Both the position numbers and the translations under genes were made by a program. Below are positions 1 to 7,988 of a DNA stretch of 41,475 nt, piece by piece (the first letter of the stretch is position 1; each line of letters begins with the position of its first letter). The notes below the pieces were generated by a model. That model ran no database searches. It was given only the letters and a program-made list of their open reading frames with translations, and was not told the origin of the DNA. Source of the DNA: a virus; the IMG/VR virus record IMGVR_UViG_3300037042_003997, positions 1 through 41,475 of that record. One strand, 5' to 3'.

Positions 1-1109
1 TTTATCCACCTGAATTTGAATCTGTACTTTCCTTTTGTGGGTATGCCCTTTGACGGGTCATTCGAAAATACCTGATCTCCAAATTCGTTTGTTACTATGT
101 AATTTAAATTCATGGGAACACTAGCAACAAAAGCCCCATTGTCATCTATAATTCTTCCTTTATCTTCGAATTCATATTGTTCCAATGTTGGTCTTCCAAA
201 TTCATCGGAAAATATAGTTTGTCTAATTGCTAATATTTGTCCTGGACCTGTTGTTAACTCACAAAGATTTCCTGTGTCATTTTTTGGCCTACAAGCAATA
301 GAAAGAGCATCGTCGTCAGTTGTACTTAATATTGACCCCATGAATACGGCGTACGGTCTAATAACTATGTTCGCAAACTTAGTTAAGTCAAAATCAACTC
401 TTGTAATACCTAACTGACATATGTCATTATCCCCCCAAAGAGGTCTTACATCAACATTAAAATTCAAATTAACTATTTGAGGTAATGAATCTAAGTTAGT
501 TGATGTTTTGAACTGAGCCCCATCGACTTGTGCTTCAGTTGCTACCCCTTCTTGTAGTAAATCTTGTGGAGAAAGTGAAAAACACCCAATGTCGGATAAG
601 TCTACATCCATTACAACTGTTTGTTCTCCAATCGGAACACCAAAAATCATGAAATCACCACTCTCATTTGTTTTTACCGTGAATCTATAATATTTGTCAT
701 AAACCTCAACATAGGAATCATTCATCAAAACATCACCTCTTGATGGGAACGATCCGGTTGATTGGTGACCGATGTAAGCAGGATCTTTTGGTAGTAGATT
801 ATATCGGTAACCCTCTTCATTTCTTGATGTTAAGTTTACATATGGGTACAATTCAGCAATTACCGGATTGTCAGCATCTTCATCTTGTAAAGGTATGAAG
901 ACTGAAACTCTTGCGTTTGGAACTCCGTACCCGTTATTAACCACAACACGACCTACAATTACACCGTAGTCTGAACAATATCTAGTGTAGACATCATTTG
1001 CTAAAATTTTCAAAGACAAGATTTCTAAAAATTCAAAATCTTGATCTAACTCCACGTTGATATACTTATCAACACCAACTTCAGTTCTTATTCTATATGA
1101 TTTGGGCAT
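1..1109 (-). CDS. large virion structural protein, N-terminal part (truncated by window edge)
   Basis: An open frame starts at ATG 1107-1109 and runs without a stop through the left edge, giving about 369 residues of a longer protein. It begins MPKSYRIRTEVGVDKYINVE. Around residues 50-75 there is a stretch (VVVNNGYGVPNARVSVFIP) that resembles the carboxypeptidase-regulatory-like/Ig beta-sandwich fold found in surface and virion proteins. Further on it is rich in beta-prone and acidic residues, with no catalytic motif. It lies directly downstream of the baseplate wedge genes on the same strand and has a TATTTATC motif 16 nt before the start, so it is probably expressed late as a baseplate-associated or fibre-like structural protein. 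The exact role is inference from context; the C-terminus is not visible. Confidence 0.7.
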   Translation of the reverse strand, partial: MPKSYRIRTEVGVDKYINVELDQDFEFLEILSLKILANDVYTRYCSDYGVIVGRVVVNNGYGVPNARVSVFIPLQDEDADNPVIAELYPYVNLTSRNEEGYRYNLLPKDPAYIGHQSTGSFPSRGDVLMNDSYVEVYDKYYRFTVKTNESGDFMIFGVPIGEQTVVMDVDLSDIGCFSLSPQDLLQEGVATEAQVDGAQFKTSTNLDSLPQIVNLNFNVDVRPLWGDNDICQLGITRVDFDLTKFANIVIRPYAVFMGSILSTTDDDALSIACRPKNDTGNLCELTTGPGQILAIRQTIFSDEFGRPTLEQYEFEDKGRIIDDNGAFVASVPMNLNYIVTNEFGDQVFSNDPSKGIPTKGKYRFKFRWI

Positions 1110-1125
1110 TAAATTTTGCTTTTTT

Positions 1126-1133
1126 GATAAATA
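1126..1133 (-). promoter_or_regulatory. TATTTATC promoter-like motif
   Basis: The minus strand reads CTATTTATC, ending 16 nt before the ATG at 1109. This is one of fourteen similar sense-oriented motifs in the window that sit in gaps in front of genes. I read it as a phage-specific promoter element; this is inference from recurrence, strand consistency and position. Confidence 0.45.
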
Positions 1134-1184
1134 GTTTATTTCCCATTTTCAAAAAAGTAAGTGGGTAATTCTAAAAATAAATCA

Positions 1185-3026
1185 CTAAGAGAAACTTACA
1201 GTTTTTAAGTTCAAAACTCTGACGTTAATATCTTTTTTTGGATACCTTATTTGATATATTTGTGATGGTTCCGCGTAAATTACGTCAGCGTAAAGTTGGA
1301 TTTCCCTTGTTACAGGATCTGAGTATGCTTGAGAGGTTTCAAAAGAAGAATATTGCCCCCAAACCAAGTTAAAAAACTTCATATCTGAAATACTAATTAC
1401 ACCATTTTCTGATTGTATTAATCTTCTTAATTCCGATACGACAACATTTTGCCCTAACTGTCTTGTTAACGGATTAAAATAATTAGATATAATTTCTATT
1501 ATTTTTGCAACCACAGCACCTTGTGTTTGTGAGTTGTCTAAAACAACATTACAATCAACCGCCAAATCAATTGGTTCGGCACTTTCAATAGAAATGTAGT
1601 CATTTATCATCCTATAATTTGATAGGTAGTTTGCAATATTTTGTTTTAATGTGTTTGATATGACATCTGTTAGATTACCACTAGTATCGTAAGATAACAT
1701 TTTAATTTTTACTTTATTGTTTTCTTCAACAACACCTACTTTTGCAGGTGCACCAAATATAGATGGCATTGTTTTTATTATAGACTCATAGTCATTTACG
1801 GTAACCGCTCTATTTTGTGCTGCGAAGTTGAATGAAACCATTTGTCTTACATCTTCGGTCGTAGGTGCGTTTGCACCTCCAATAGCGGCAGTAACGTTAT
1901 TACATCTTAAACTGTTTATTACAGATCTATTTATTGTTTCTGAAGGCCCATTTACAGAAAATGTTACAGTTCCAACTTGATTGATCGCATTAACCCCAAC
2001 GTTTGTCGCTAAACCACCTCCGATTCTGTATTGGATGAAAAGTGTGCTATTTGATTTCAACGCACTTCCCAAACCTAAGTTGTTTGTATATCTTGATATA
2101 TCAATACCCTTTCCATCTCTTGCAAATTCTCTCAATTGTTCTTCAGCAGAAACATTTCCACCACCAAAAGTCAACTTGAGGAATCCTTCGGGAGTATATT
2201 CAGTTATAAATTTTTGTGATGTTGAGATATATCTACCAACTTTAACACCAGGTTGATCTGAAGGTTTTGTTGGGTCTTCAATAAAAACTCTATCTTCAAC
2301 TAAAGCTTTTACCTCATACCATCTATCAGGACCTAAAGTTATAAAATCTTGGGCCTCAGGAATTGTAGTGTATTGTGTACCATCTTTTAATAAAACGCTT
2401 GTAATTCCTAATACATTTTTTTCAGGTAAAAACAATTGAAAGTATGGTGTAACATCATTAGGTGTAATAACTCTTTTAAAAACTTTTGTAATTCCATTAA
2501 CAACAACTTCTCTTTTTGTTATTGTATAATTTACTAAGTTACCGTTCGAATCAAAATTAGGTATTTTAAGTCTATTTGGTGTCCCTTCCGCATTTATTGC
2601 CGATGCAAAATCGATATCATAAACGGTTTCGAATGTTTGACCCGCACCATTAACTTGAGATCCTCGTGATAATATTCCACAGTATCTTAGATCTTCTCTA
2701 TCCCCGAATGCTGGTACTGTAATTGAAAAATCAATAAGGGCGACTGACGGTCTTTGTCCAGGAATTTTTAATCCATAGGTTCTTGCTATGTTGTATATTG
2801 ATCCCTTTTGTTGTGCAAATTGTAGTACGGTTTCTTGTATACTTCTGTCAATTTGATATTGTAGGTTATCTGTGACGGCAGCATTTAGATCCAAAAGAAC
2901 AGAAAAAATACCTGCATCGTTAAAGTTTTGAACTAAATCAGGATAATACGTCCTTGTAAAATTGATTAGTTCAGTTCTTGTTCCTTGAAAGTCTCTTGTT
3001 GTGTAAGAAATTTTTTTCTCAGCCAT
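1185..3026 (-). CDS. baseplate wedge protein, gp6-like (Baseplate_J family)
   Basis: 613 aa, close to the 660 aa of T4 gp6. The N-terminus (SYTTRDFQGTRTELINFTRT, then YPDLVQNFNDAGIFSVLLDL) is the typical opening of gp6/baseplate J-type wedge proteins, followed by a long beta-rich middle and a C-terminal part with the repeated small alpha/beta units (for example VNDYESIIKTMPSIFGAPAK) typical of this family. In T4, gp6 forms the dimeric ring that joins the wedges around the hub. The gene lies 5 nt downstream of the gp25-like gene, as expected for a wedge operon, and has no promoter-like motif of its own. It is followed by a 75-nt gap containing the motif that serves the next gene. The family assignment is from sequence pattern, not a database search. 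Confidence 0.85.
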   Translation of the reverse strand: MAEKKISYTTRDFQGTRTELINFTRTYYPDLVQNFNDAGIFSVLLDLNAAVTDNLQYQIDRSIQETVLQFAQQKGSIYNIARTYGLKIPGQRPSVALIDFSITVPAFGDREDLRYCGILSRGSQVNGAGQTFETVYDIDFASAINAEGTPNRLKIPNFDSNGNLVNYTITKREVVVNGITKVFKRVITPNDVTPYFQLFLPEKNVLGITSVLLKDGTQYTTIPEAQDFITLGPDRWYEVKALVEDRVFIEDPTKPSDQPGVKVGRYISTSQKFITEYTPEGFLKLTFGGGNVSAEEQLREFARDGKGIDISRYTNNLGLGSALKSNSTLFIQYRIGGGLATNVGVNAINQVGTVTFSVNGPSETINRSVINSLRCNNVTAAIGGANAPTTEDVRQMVSFNFAAQNRAVTVNDYESIIKTMPSIFGAPAKVGVVEENNKVKIKMLSYDTSGNLTDVISNTLKQNIANYLSNYRMINDYISIESAEPIDLAVDCNVVLDNSQTQGAVVAKIIEIISNYFNPLTRQLGQNVVVSELRRLIQSENGVISISDMKFFNLVWGQYSSFETSQAYSDPVTREIQLYADVIYAEPSQIYQIRYPKKDINVRVLNLKTVSFS

Positions 3027-3031
3027 AGTTT

Positions 3032-3490
3032 TTAGATATTGATGATAACAAAATCACTTGACTCGAAAGCCTGATTAGTTACCCTATAATTTATTGTTAT
3101 TTTAGCAGTATGTTCTAAGTCAGAAATACCAGGAACTCTGAACTCTCTTTCATCATATTGGTTTATTGTATAACCCTTATCTTCTAAACCCGTAGAACCT
3201 GACTCTATTTTAATTTCAGTGATGAGTAAATTCGGCATGAATTCACCTATCGAATCTCTTATATCTGATTCTATTTCAGTGAAAGTAGGTCCGTCCAAAG
3301 GTTCAAAAATATATTCATATAATCTTGTACCAAAAGTTGGTAAATAATATCTAGACCCCTTTCTTGTTAATAAAAGGTGTATCAATGAATTTCTTATTTC
3401 TTGTTGGTTACTGTCAGAAACATCTAAGTATCTTCCAACAAAAGAATCCCTAAAAGGAAATGTTATACCATATGTAATCCCGTTTGCCAT
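3032..3490 (-). CDS. baseplate wedge protein, gp25-like (GPW/gp25 family)
   Basis: 152 aa, near the usual 130-150 aa for the family. The core pattern RKGSRYYLPTFGTRLYEYIF, followed by EPLDGPTFTEIESDIRDSI, is characteristic of gp25/gpW-type lysozyme-like baseplate proteins, which in T4 connect the wedge to the sheath and start sheath assembly. The start ATG at 3488-3490 is preceded by TATTTATA only 6 nt upstream. The gene leads a two- or three-gene run (gp25-like, gp6-like, large structural protein) on the minus strand. A terminator at 3530-3559 separates it from the phosphatase cassette upstream, so it should depend on its own promoter. Confidence 0.88.
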   Translation of the reverse strand: MANGITYGITFPFRDSFVGRYLDVSDSNQQEIRNSLIHLLLTRKGSRYYLPTFGTRLYEYIFEPLDGPTFTEIESDIRDSIGEFMPNLLITEIKIESGSTGLEDKGYTINQYDEREFRVPGISDLEHTAKITINYRVTNQAFESSDFVIINI

Positions 3491-3496
3491 ATCACA

Positions 3497-3504
3497 TATA
3501 AATA
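3497..3504 (-). promoter_or_regulatory. TATTTATA promoter-like motif before gp25-like gene
   Basis: The minus strand reads TATATTTATATG, the core ending 6 nt before the ATG at 3490. It sits between a terminator and the baseplate operon, where a promoter is required. If it is a -10 element the transcript would be nearly leaderless. Confidence 0.5.
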
Positions 3505-3526
3505 TAAGTCTAGGTTTTTTTAAGTA

Positions 3527-3566
3527 AAAAAAAAATCACTACTTCTGTAGTGATTTTTTGATGTTT
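3527..3566. repeat. 40-bp direct repeat, copy B (terminator plus flank)
   Basis: This 40-bp stretch matches 4458-4497 at 37 positions; the three differences are all in the 4-nt hairpin loop. The match extends past the stem into GATGTTT, so it is longer than a terminator needs to be and suggests duplication. The two copies bracket the phosphatase gene. Confidence 0.8.
3530..3559. terminator. bidirectional intrinsic terminator, copy B
   Basis: A 13-bp perfect inverted repeat (AAAAAATCACTAC / GTAGTGATTTTTT) with a 4-nt loop TTCT and A/T tracts on both sides. It can end transcription leaving the phosphatase cassette on the minus strand. The stem is identical to the one at 4461-4490; only the loop differs. 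Confidence 0.85.
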
Positions 3567-3667
3567 TTACTATCTTGTAATTTTTGGACGATATTTTTTA
3601 ATTGACTTTCTGTTATTTTTATTTTTAATTTTCTTTTCTTCTTAATATGTTCTCTCGTAGGTTCATT
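3539..3667 (-). pseudogene. decayed ORF fragment with a KIKITESQLK motif
   Basis: Directly after the phosphatase stop codon and in the same frame, 42 sense codons follow before a TAG inside terminator copy B. The translation contains KIKITESQLKNIVQKL, nearly the same as the first residues of the phosphatase (MKIKITESQLKKIVNLL), but the position of the initiator methionine is now ATA, and no ATG, GTG or TTG start lies at a sensible place. Its last residues NIKKSLQK parallel NIKKSLLR, the end of the DUF5522 protein, because both are encoded by the same repeated terminator arm. It looks like the remnant of a second gene with the same N-terminal tag. Readthrough of the phosphatase TAA could still express it as an extension; that is speculative. 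Confidence 0.55.
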
Positions 3668-4429
3668 TTATTTTACCCATTTTGATTTTTTTAATTCCGA
3701 TATAGGATAAAATCCATCAGCATATTTATCGTAACCAGTTCCAAAAAAATTATTATTATTAACCATTTTTTGCCAATTATTATATTGTGTAGTATAATTC
3801 CATAGTTCGTCTTTATTTGTCATGTAACCTTTATTTTTAAGATATGCTCCAACCATACCTCCAGTTCTATCTGCACCGTGAGCACAATGAATTAAAGTAT
3901 TTCCTTTTGATAAAATATCGCTAGTTTTTTGTATTGACGTGGTGTAACCTTTACCTAATTTAAATCCACTATGTGAATTAATAAAATGGTAAGTACAGTC
4001 ATTTTCTTCACATATTTTTTTCTCAGTATCTGTAGATGTTTTAGTGTGTTTACCCATATGTTTTTCGTCATCACCACTCATTCTAATAATATTTTTTATT
4101 TTATATTTTTTAATCACAGAAGGTAATAAATCAGCGGTTATTTGTGCCGATCTCCAATTATTTAATCCATCAGGTATTTGATTAAAATTAAATTCTTTTA
4201 AATCTCCAATATTAACATCCTCTTTTTTATATTTTTTAACTTCAGACTCAAGTTTTTTTTTAAATTCCGTTTTATTTATGTTACCATCTTTAAAAGAACT
4301 AATTAAATTTTTAAATTTATCTGACACTAAATCATATAAATTAGATAATAATCCTTCTTTTATTTGTTCTTCATCATCTAATAAATTAACAATTTTTTTT
4401 AATTGTGATTCCGTTATTTTAATCTTCAT
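3668..4429 (-). CDS. dual-specificity/tyrosine phosphatase-like protein with N-terminal ITESQLK tag
   Basis: 253 aa from the ATG at 4427-4429. A longer reading back to 4552 would run through terminator copy A and into the end of the neighbouring gene, so I prefer this start. Residues 1-25 form a tag (MKIKITESQLKKIVNLL, then acidic). Residues 35-75 are lysine-rich and helical. From residue 80 there is a cysteine phosphatase domain: NWRSAQ at 91-96 resembles the RSAQ motif of DSP/Siw14-type phosphatases, and HCAHGADRTGG at 181-191 is the HCx5R catalytic loop with C182 and R188. The expected reaction is removal of phosphate from Tyr/Ser/Thr or a small phosphorylated molecule; substrate unknown. 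It has its own promoter-like motif and terminator, like a moron. The aspartate acid/base was not assigned with certainty. Confidence 0.82.
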   Translation of the reverse strand: MKIKITESQLKKIVNLLDDEEQIKEGLLSNLYDLVSDKFKNLISSFKDGNINKTEFKKKLESEVKKYKKEDVNIGDLKEFNFNQIPDGLNNWRSAQITADLLPSVIKKYKIKNIIRMSGDDEKHMGKHTKTSTDTEKKICEENDCTYHFINSHSGFKLGKGYTTSIQKTSDILSKGNTLIHCAHGADRTGGMVGAYLKNKGYMTNKDELWNYTTQYNNWQKMVNNNNFFGTGYDKYADGFYPISELKKSKWVK

Positions 4430-4442
4430 GACATCTTTATTA

Positions 4443-4450
4443 GATAAATA
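4443..4450 (-). promoter_or_regulatory. TATTTATC promoter-like motif before phosphatase
   Basis: The minus strand reads GTATTTATCTAATAAAG, with the core ending 13 nt before the ATG at 4429. It lies directly after terminator copy A, giving the phosphatase a private transcription unit. Confidence 0.5.
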
Positions 4451-4457
4451 CACCCAT

Positions 4458-4497
4458 AAAAAAAAATCACTACCTAAGTAGTGATTTTTTGATGTTT
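4458..4497. repeat. 40-bp direct repeat, copy A (terminator plus flank)
   Basis: Partner of the repeat at 3527-3566, with 37 of 40 positions identical. This copy overlaps the last codons of the DUF5522 gene. Confidence 0.8.
4461..4490. terminator. bidirectional intrinsic terminator, copy A
   Basis: A 13-bp perfect inverted repeat with loop CTAA and flanking A/T tracts. On the minus strand it ends the ribonucleotide reductase/DUF5522 unit. The stop codon of the DUF5522 gene (4470-4472) lies inside the stem, so the hairpin's first arm is also coding sequence. Confidence 0.85.
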
Positions 4498-4697
4498 GTA
4501 TTTCCTTTATCGTACATCGGGTCGTAAGGACAATGTTTACATTTTGATCCACAACATGAACCTCTTTTTATATGAAAAGATTCGGTCATTACAAACCTAC
4601 CATTTTCATCTTTATAAAAGTCAGGTTCAGGAGATTTTTTTGTCGTCTCCTGAACGTATAACTGTTGTATCCAATCGTTTGATGCACTTACTGTCAT
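4470..4697 (-). CDS. small cysteine-motif protein, DUF5522-like
   Basis: 75 aa. The C-terminal half reads FHIKRGSCCGSKCKHCPYDP (residues 41-60), with C48, C49, C53 and C56. This is the signature I associate with DUF5522, a family of small, mostly Bacteroidota proteins of unknown function in which the segment before is [YF].[NE].G..VFTE.[YF]H.KRG. Here the same layout is seen (DENGRFVMTESFHIKRG). The cysteines suggest zinc or iron-sulphur binding, which is inference. The gene starts 3 nt after the stop of the class II ribonucleotide reductase and is surely co-transcribed with it. Its last codons are built from the arm of a terminator hairpin. A host-derived origin is plausible. Confidence 0.75.
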   Translation of the reverse strand: MTVSASNDWIQQLYVQETTKKSPEPDFYKDENGRFVMTESFHIKRGSCCGSKCKHCPYDPMYDKGNTNIKKSLLR

Positions 4698-4700
4698 ATC

Positions 4701-6560
4701 TTATACTATTTCACATGCACCACCCGCACAAGCCGCCTCACCTGATAGGTTTGTATTATCTTGTAGTTCGATAACTTTTGTTAAATCTACATCATGTAGG
4801 GTCTTAATAAGTTTTTCGAAATCTTCTTGTGTACAATCTTCAAAAGGAGCTTGAGTGTAGGTTCCTCCGTTGTATGGAAGTACAGACAATCCATTATAGA
4901 ATTTTCTGTTGTTCCACATCCAGTCACCTACTAAATCCCACTCATCTTCTTTAATTGAAACTGTTGCAGATACGTTATGTGTGTTTTGACCTGTTCTGTG
5001 TCCATTTCTAACCCACTCTTGTGATACTTTTTTAACACGCTCCAACATTTGGAATACTGATTCGTGTCTAAGGATTGATCCTTCAGGAGATTTTTGTGGA
5101 ATCGAAATAACCGCGGTGTCATGTGGACGGAAATACTCGTCTTCAACTAACTCAGGATGATTTATCGCCAAATAAGAATAGATAGCCTCATTCTTACCAA
5201 CACGTATTCTTCTAACATAGAAGTCATTATGCCATGCGTGAATACCTGAGGAAGTTCCCAAAACTAATGATGATGTTCCTGATGGTTTAACAGTTGTTGA
5301 TCTTGCAGATTTGTTAATACCAATAAGTTTAGCGACTCTCTCATTTTCAAATTTAACCATTTCTGCTGCAGATTTCATATCATAACCCAAAACAACACCA
5401 GATCCAATTCCTGTCATTCCAACGCCAATAAGGGCATCTTTTTCAGTAGTTCTTTTCCAAACATCTCTTAAGTAATGAAAATCAGTATAACCTGCTTGTA
5501 ATGTTCCGATAAACGCCGCTCCTTTAACTCTTTGTTCAAAATCTTCTTGTGATTCAATATCAGATGCATTTACCTCACATAAGTTACAGAATTGGTTAGG
5601 ACGAAGTGCGATCTCACAACATGGATTAGTTCCCCAATCTTTGTCGTTTGACAAATAGATACCAGGTTCTCCTGCTCCCGATAATTCAATTCTTTTCCAA
5701 AGACCCATAAAGAATTCTTTAGTAATTTTGTGACGAAGAAGAACCGCTGAGTTATTAGCTCTACCTCTTTGTGCATTTTGTTCCCACCAATTTCCTGACT
5801 TACAAGAAATCATTTCCTCGTCATCAGCAGAAAATAACGAGATAAGTGCCGCCCTTCTAATACCACCGGCCAATACCGCATCAGCAATATGACATACAAT
5901 ATCGTGAGTTTCAATTGGTGATAATCTTTCACCGTCTTTTTTGTTTTCAAACACTTTAGTAATATTGTGAACACAATCTTTAAGTGGTTGAGGGCCAGGA
6001 GCTTTTCCTCCTGACGTTACCAATAACGCACCTTTGTGACGGATGTCAGAGAAATCAAAAATAGGTGTTGATGATTTAACCCCTAAATAAGATTCAATTA
6101 ATACTTTGATCGCATCTGCCCACCCTTCAATACTATCACCGATAAGGTAACGTCTTGTTCTTGTTGGGTTTGGTTTTTTAATTTCAGGTAGTTTATCAAT
6201 GTGGTGTTTCTGAACTGAGAAACCTACACCTGTTCCACCCAATAACAAGAACATTGTTTCAGAAAATGCATCTGGATGATCAATTGGCATATAAGCACAA
6301 TTGTAAATTCTGTTTGGTGAAATCTCAATTGGTTTTCCACCGAATTGTAAAGATCTCATTGAGGGAAGAATCTTTTTTTCGTATACCATTTTGTAAACTT
6401 CCTCAATCTCATCTTTAATTTGTGGGTATTTCTTTTGGTGCATTTCTTTATTTCTTGTCACCAACTCTTCCCATGTCTCCCGTCTGTTTTTCTCGGGGAG
6501 AAACTTGGCGTATTTCATGTACACCGTAATGTCACTCAATATTCTTTGTGATATATCCAT
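4701..6560 (-). CDS. class II (adenosylcobalamin-dependent) ribonucleotide reductase, monomeric type
   Basis: 619 aa from ATG 6558-6560. A longer frame to 6668 would overlap the helicase gene by 86 nt; this start leaves a 22-nt gap and begins with the usual MDISQRILSDIT. The enzyme reduces ribonucleotides to deoxyribonucleotides for phage DNA synthesis using a cobalamin-generated thiyl radical. Visible active-site features: C88 (RIYNCAYMP), the N-x-C-x-E motif as N312-P-C314-C-E316, C325 (NQFCNL) and a C-terminal redox pair C611/C616 in AACAGGACEIV. These match the layout of Lactobacillus-type RTPR (C119, C408/E410, C419, C731/C736), though the protein is shorter than its 739 aa. There is no NrdB-like partner gene nearby, consistent with class II. 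It lies between the helicase and the DUF5522 gene. Confidence 0.9.
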   Translation of the reverse strand: MDISQRILSDITVYMKYAKFLPEKNRRETWEELVTRNKEMHQKKYPQIKDEIEEVYKMVYEKKILPSMRSLQFGGKPIEISPNRIYNCAYMPIDHPDAFSETMFLLLGGTGVGFSVQKHHIDKLPEIKKPNPTRTRRYLIGDSIEGWADAIKVLIESYLGVKSSTPIFDFSDIRHKGALLVTSGGKAPGPQPLKDCVHNITKVFENKKDGERLSPIETHDIVCHIADAVLAGGIRRAALISLFSADDEEMISCKSGNWWEQNAQRGRANNSAVLLRHKITKEFFMGLWKRIELSGAGEPGIYLSNDKDWGTNPCCEIALRPNQFCNLCEVNASDIESQEDFEQRVKGAAFIGTLQAGYTDFHYLRDVWKRTTEKDALIGVGMTGIGSGVVLGYDMKSAAEMVKFENERVAKLIGINKSARSTTVKPSGTSSLVLGTSSGIHAWHNDFYVRRIRVGKNEAIYSYLAINHPELVEDEYFRPHDTAVISIPQKSPEGSILRHESVFQMLERVKKVSQEWVRNGHRTGQNTHNVSATVSIKEDEWDLVGDWMWNNRKFYNGLSVLPYNGGTYTQAPFEDCTQEDFEKLIKTLHDVDLTKVIELQDNTNLSGEAACAGGACEIV

Positions 6561-6582
6561 TTTTGTAAAATTTATTTTTTTG

Positions 6583-7965
6583 TTAATTAGTTTGAGATTC
6601 CCTTTGCTTCCTTTTGTCAAGAAGCTCTTTAACTCGTTGTCGTTGTCTTTCTTCTTTTTGTTCTTCAAGACCTAAGAACGTCGTCGTACTTTCTGTATCG
6701 ATCTCTATCATCGAGTTATCAAATTTACAATTTTCAAACACTATTCCGTCGTCACCTATTCGAGACTTTGTTATTGCGATGGTTGCCAACTTCATTTCTT
6801 TTTGTTGTAGTGTTTTAGCCACCGAGATTATAACGTGTCCGACTTGTGCCTTTTTAATTGATCCACCCATTTGATCTGTTGTTACTACTTCTGAAGATAT
6901 TGAAGCTCGGTTACCTTGTGTGGCAGTCCAACCTACAATATTCATTTCGTGACACATTGCCTCAAATGCTCTCATCACCGATCCCTCACTTTTCCATTCA
7001 TCACCCAAATTTTTGTCAGGAACAACACAATCAATGTAATCCAAAACAACCATATCCATTTTGATACCATCTGCAACCATCTTTCTAATTTGGTTTTTGA
7101 TTTGCAACATGGTCATCGTATCGGATGGTAATTTTTTCATAATTAATTTATTATCCATCGTTTCTTCGATTTCTTTTACCTTTGCGAAAACTTTTTCTTT
7201 TTCATCTGACAAGTCGTCAGGATGAATACCAGTCCAAAGTGTAAAATGTTTTCTCTGAATAACCTTTGGGTTATCTTCAAAAAAGACTTGTAGAACATTA
7301 AATCCGAGATTGAAAGCGTGATTTGAGATCTTGGTTAACACTGTAGATTTACCCACACCTGTTGGTGCTAATATGACCCCAATTTCACCCTTTGCTAGTC
7401 CACCTTTAAGCAATCTGTCAATACCTGGAATTCCCATAGGAATCGGGTGTCTGTAATCTTCCTCGAGTACTTGTTCTAAGTTGGAAAATACATCCATCAT
7501 AGAAGTATCTTTATTTCCAACCAGTAATGCTTCTCTAACCAATTCTTCGAGGGTGTCATAGTTCTCAAACTCCCCACCGTCAATAATCTTCTGAGCTTTA
7601 GTCATTACCTTTTGTAACTCTTGTTGTTTACAGAACTTCAGTGCCTTTTCTTGGACAAAACCTACGCCATCAATAGCGACATCCTTAATTTTCTTGATTG
7701 TGTCAAGAACAATTTTTGATGCAATTTCTTGTTGAAGTTCGGATTTTGTTACTTGTTCTAAGGTTTCAAATGATGGTGTGTGGTCAAATTTTTTGTAGTA
7801 CTCTTTAACCATTTGAATAATGATTTTAAAATACTTGTTTTCGAAATAACTGTTCTCGATTACATCAATTATTGTATGAGAAAAATCTTTATCTACAATA
7901 ACTTGATTTAATAACTGTAACTGAAACTGTTGTCCGAGATACTCAAAATTTTTACCTGTCGCCAT
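6583..7965 (-). CDS. replicative DNA helicase, gp41/DnaB-like
   Basis: 460 aa, the size of T4 gp41 (475 aa). The N-terminal 150 residues are helical, as in DnaB family N-domains. The RecA-like motor follows: Walker A APTGVGKST at 200-208, a catalytic glutamate in FFEDNP (228-233), Walker B MVVLDYID at 305-312 and a TQGNR motif at 349-353. The expected role is hexameric 5'-3' unwinding at the replication fork. The start has a reasonable ribosome site (AAAGGA, about 9 nt before ATG) and a TATTTATC motif further up. The C-terminal tail is rich in K, R, E and Q. It is the first gene of a unit continuing into ribonucleotide reductase. A separate primase gene is not in the window. Confidence 0.92.
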   Translation of the reverse strand: MATGKNFEYLGQQFQLQLLNQVIVDKDFSHTIIDVIENSYFENKYFKIIIQMVKEYYKKFDHTPSFETLEQVTKSELQQEIASKIVLDTIKKIKDVAIDGVGFVQEKALKFCKQQELQKVMTKAQKIIDGGEFENYDTLEELVREALLVGNKDTSMMDVFSNLEQVLEEDYRHPIPMGIPGIDRLLKGGLAKGEIGVILAPTGVGKSTVLTKISNHAFNLGFNVLQVFFEDNPKVIQRKHFTLWTGIHPDDLSDEKEKVFAKVKEIEETMDNKLIMKKLPSDTMTMLQIKNQIRKMVADGIKMDMVVLDYIDCVVPDKNLGDEWKSEGSVMRAFEAMCHEMNIVGWTATQGNRASISSEVVTTDQMGGSIKKAQVGHVIISVAKTLQQKEMKLATIAITKSRIGDDGIVFENCKFDNSMIEIDTESTTTFLGLEEQKEERQRQRVKELLDKRKQRESQTN

Positions 7966-7988
7966 AATTTTTTCCTTTCTTTAGTAAT

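Noticed and set aside
3497-3504. TATAAATA as a T4-type late promoter for plus-strand transcription
   Set aside because: The T4 consensus appears only on the antisense strand of the flanking genes here, and plus-strand transcription from these sites would run into minus-strand genes; the reverse pattern TATTTAT in the sense strand fits better.
4430-4552. longer N-terminus for the phosphatase (start at 4552)
   Set aside because: It would run through terminator copy A and overlap the DUF5522 gene; the inner ATG at 4429 has its own promoter-like motif and begins with the tag also seen in the nearby remnant.
6561-6668. longer N-terminus for ribonucleotide reductase (start at 6668)
   Set aside because: The extra 36 residues are lysine-rich, lie within the helicase gene's 3' end in another frame, and do not resemble reductase sequence.
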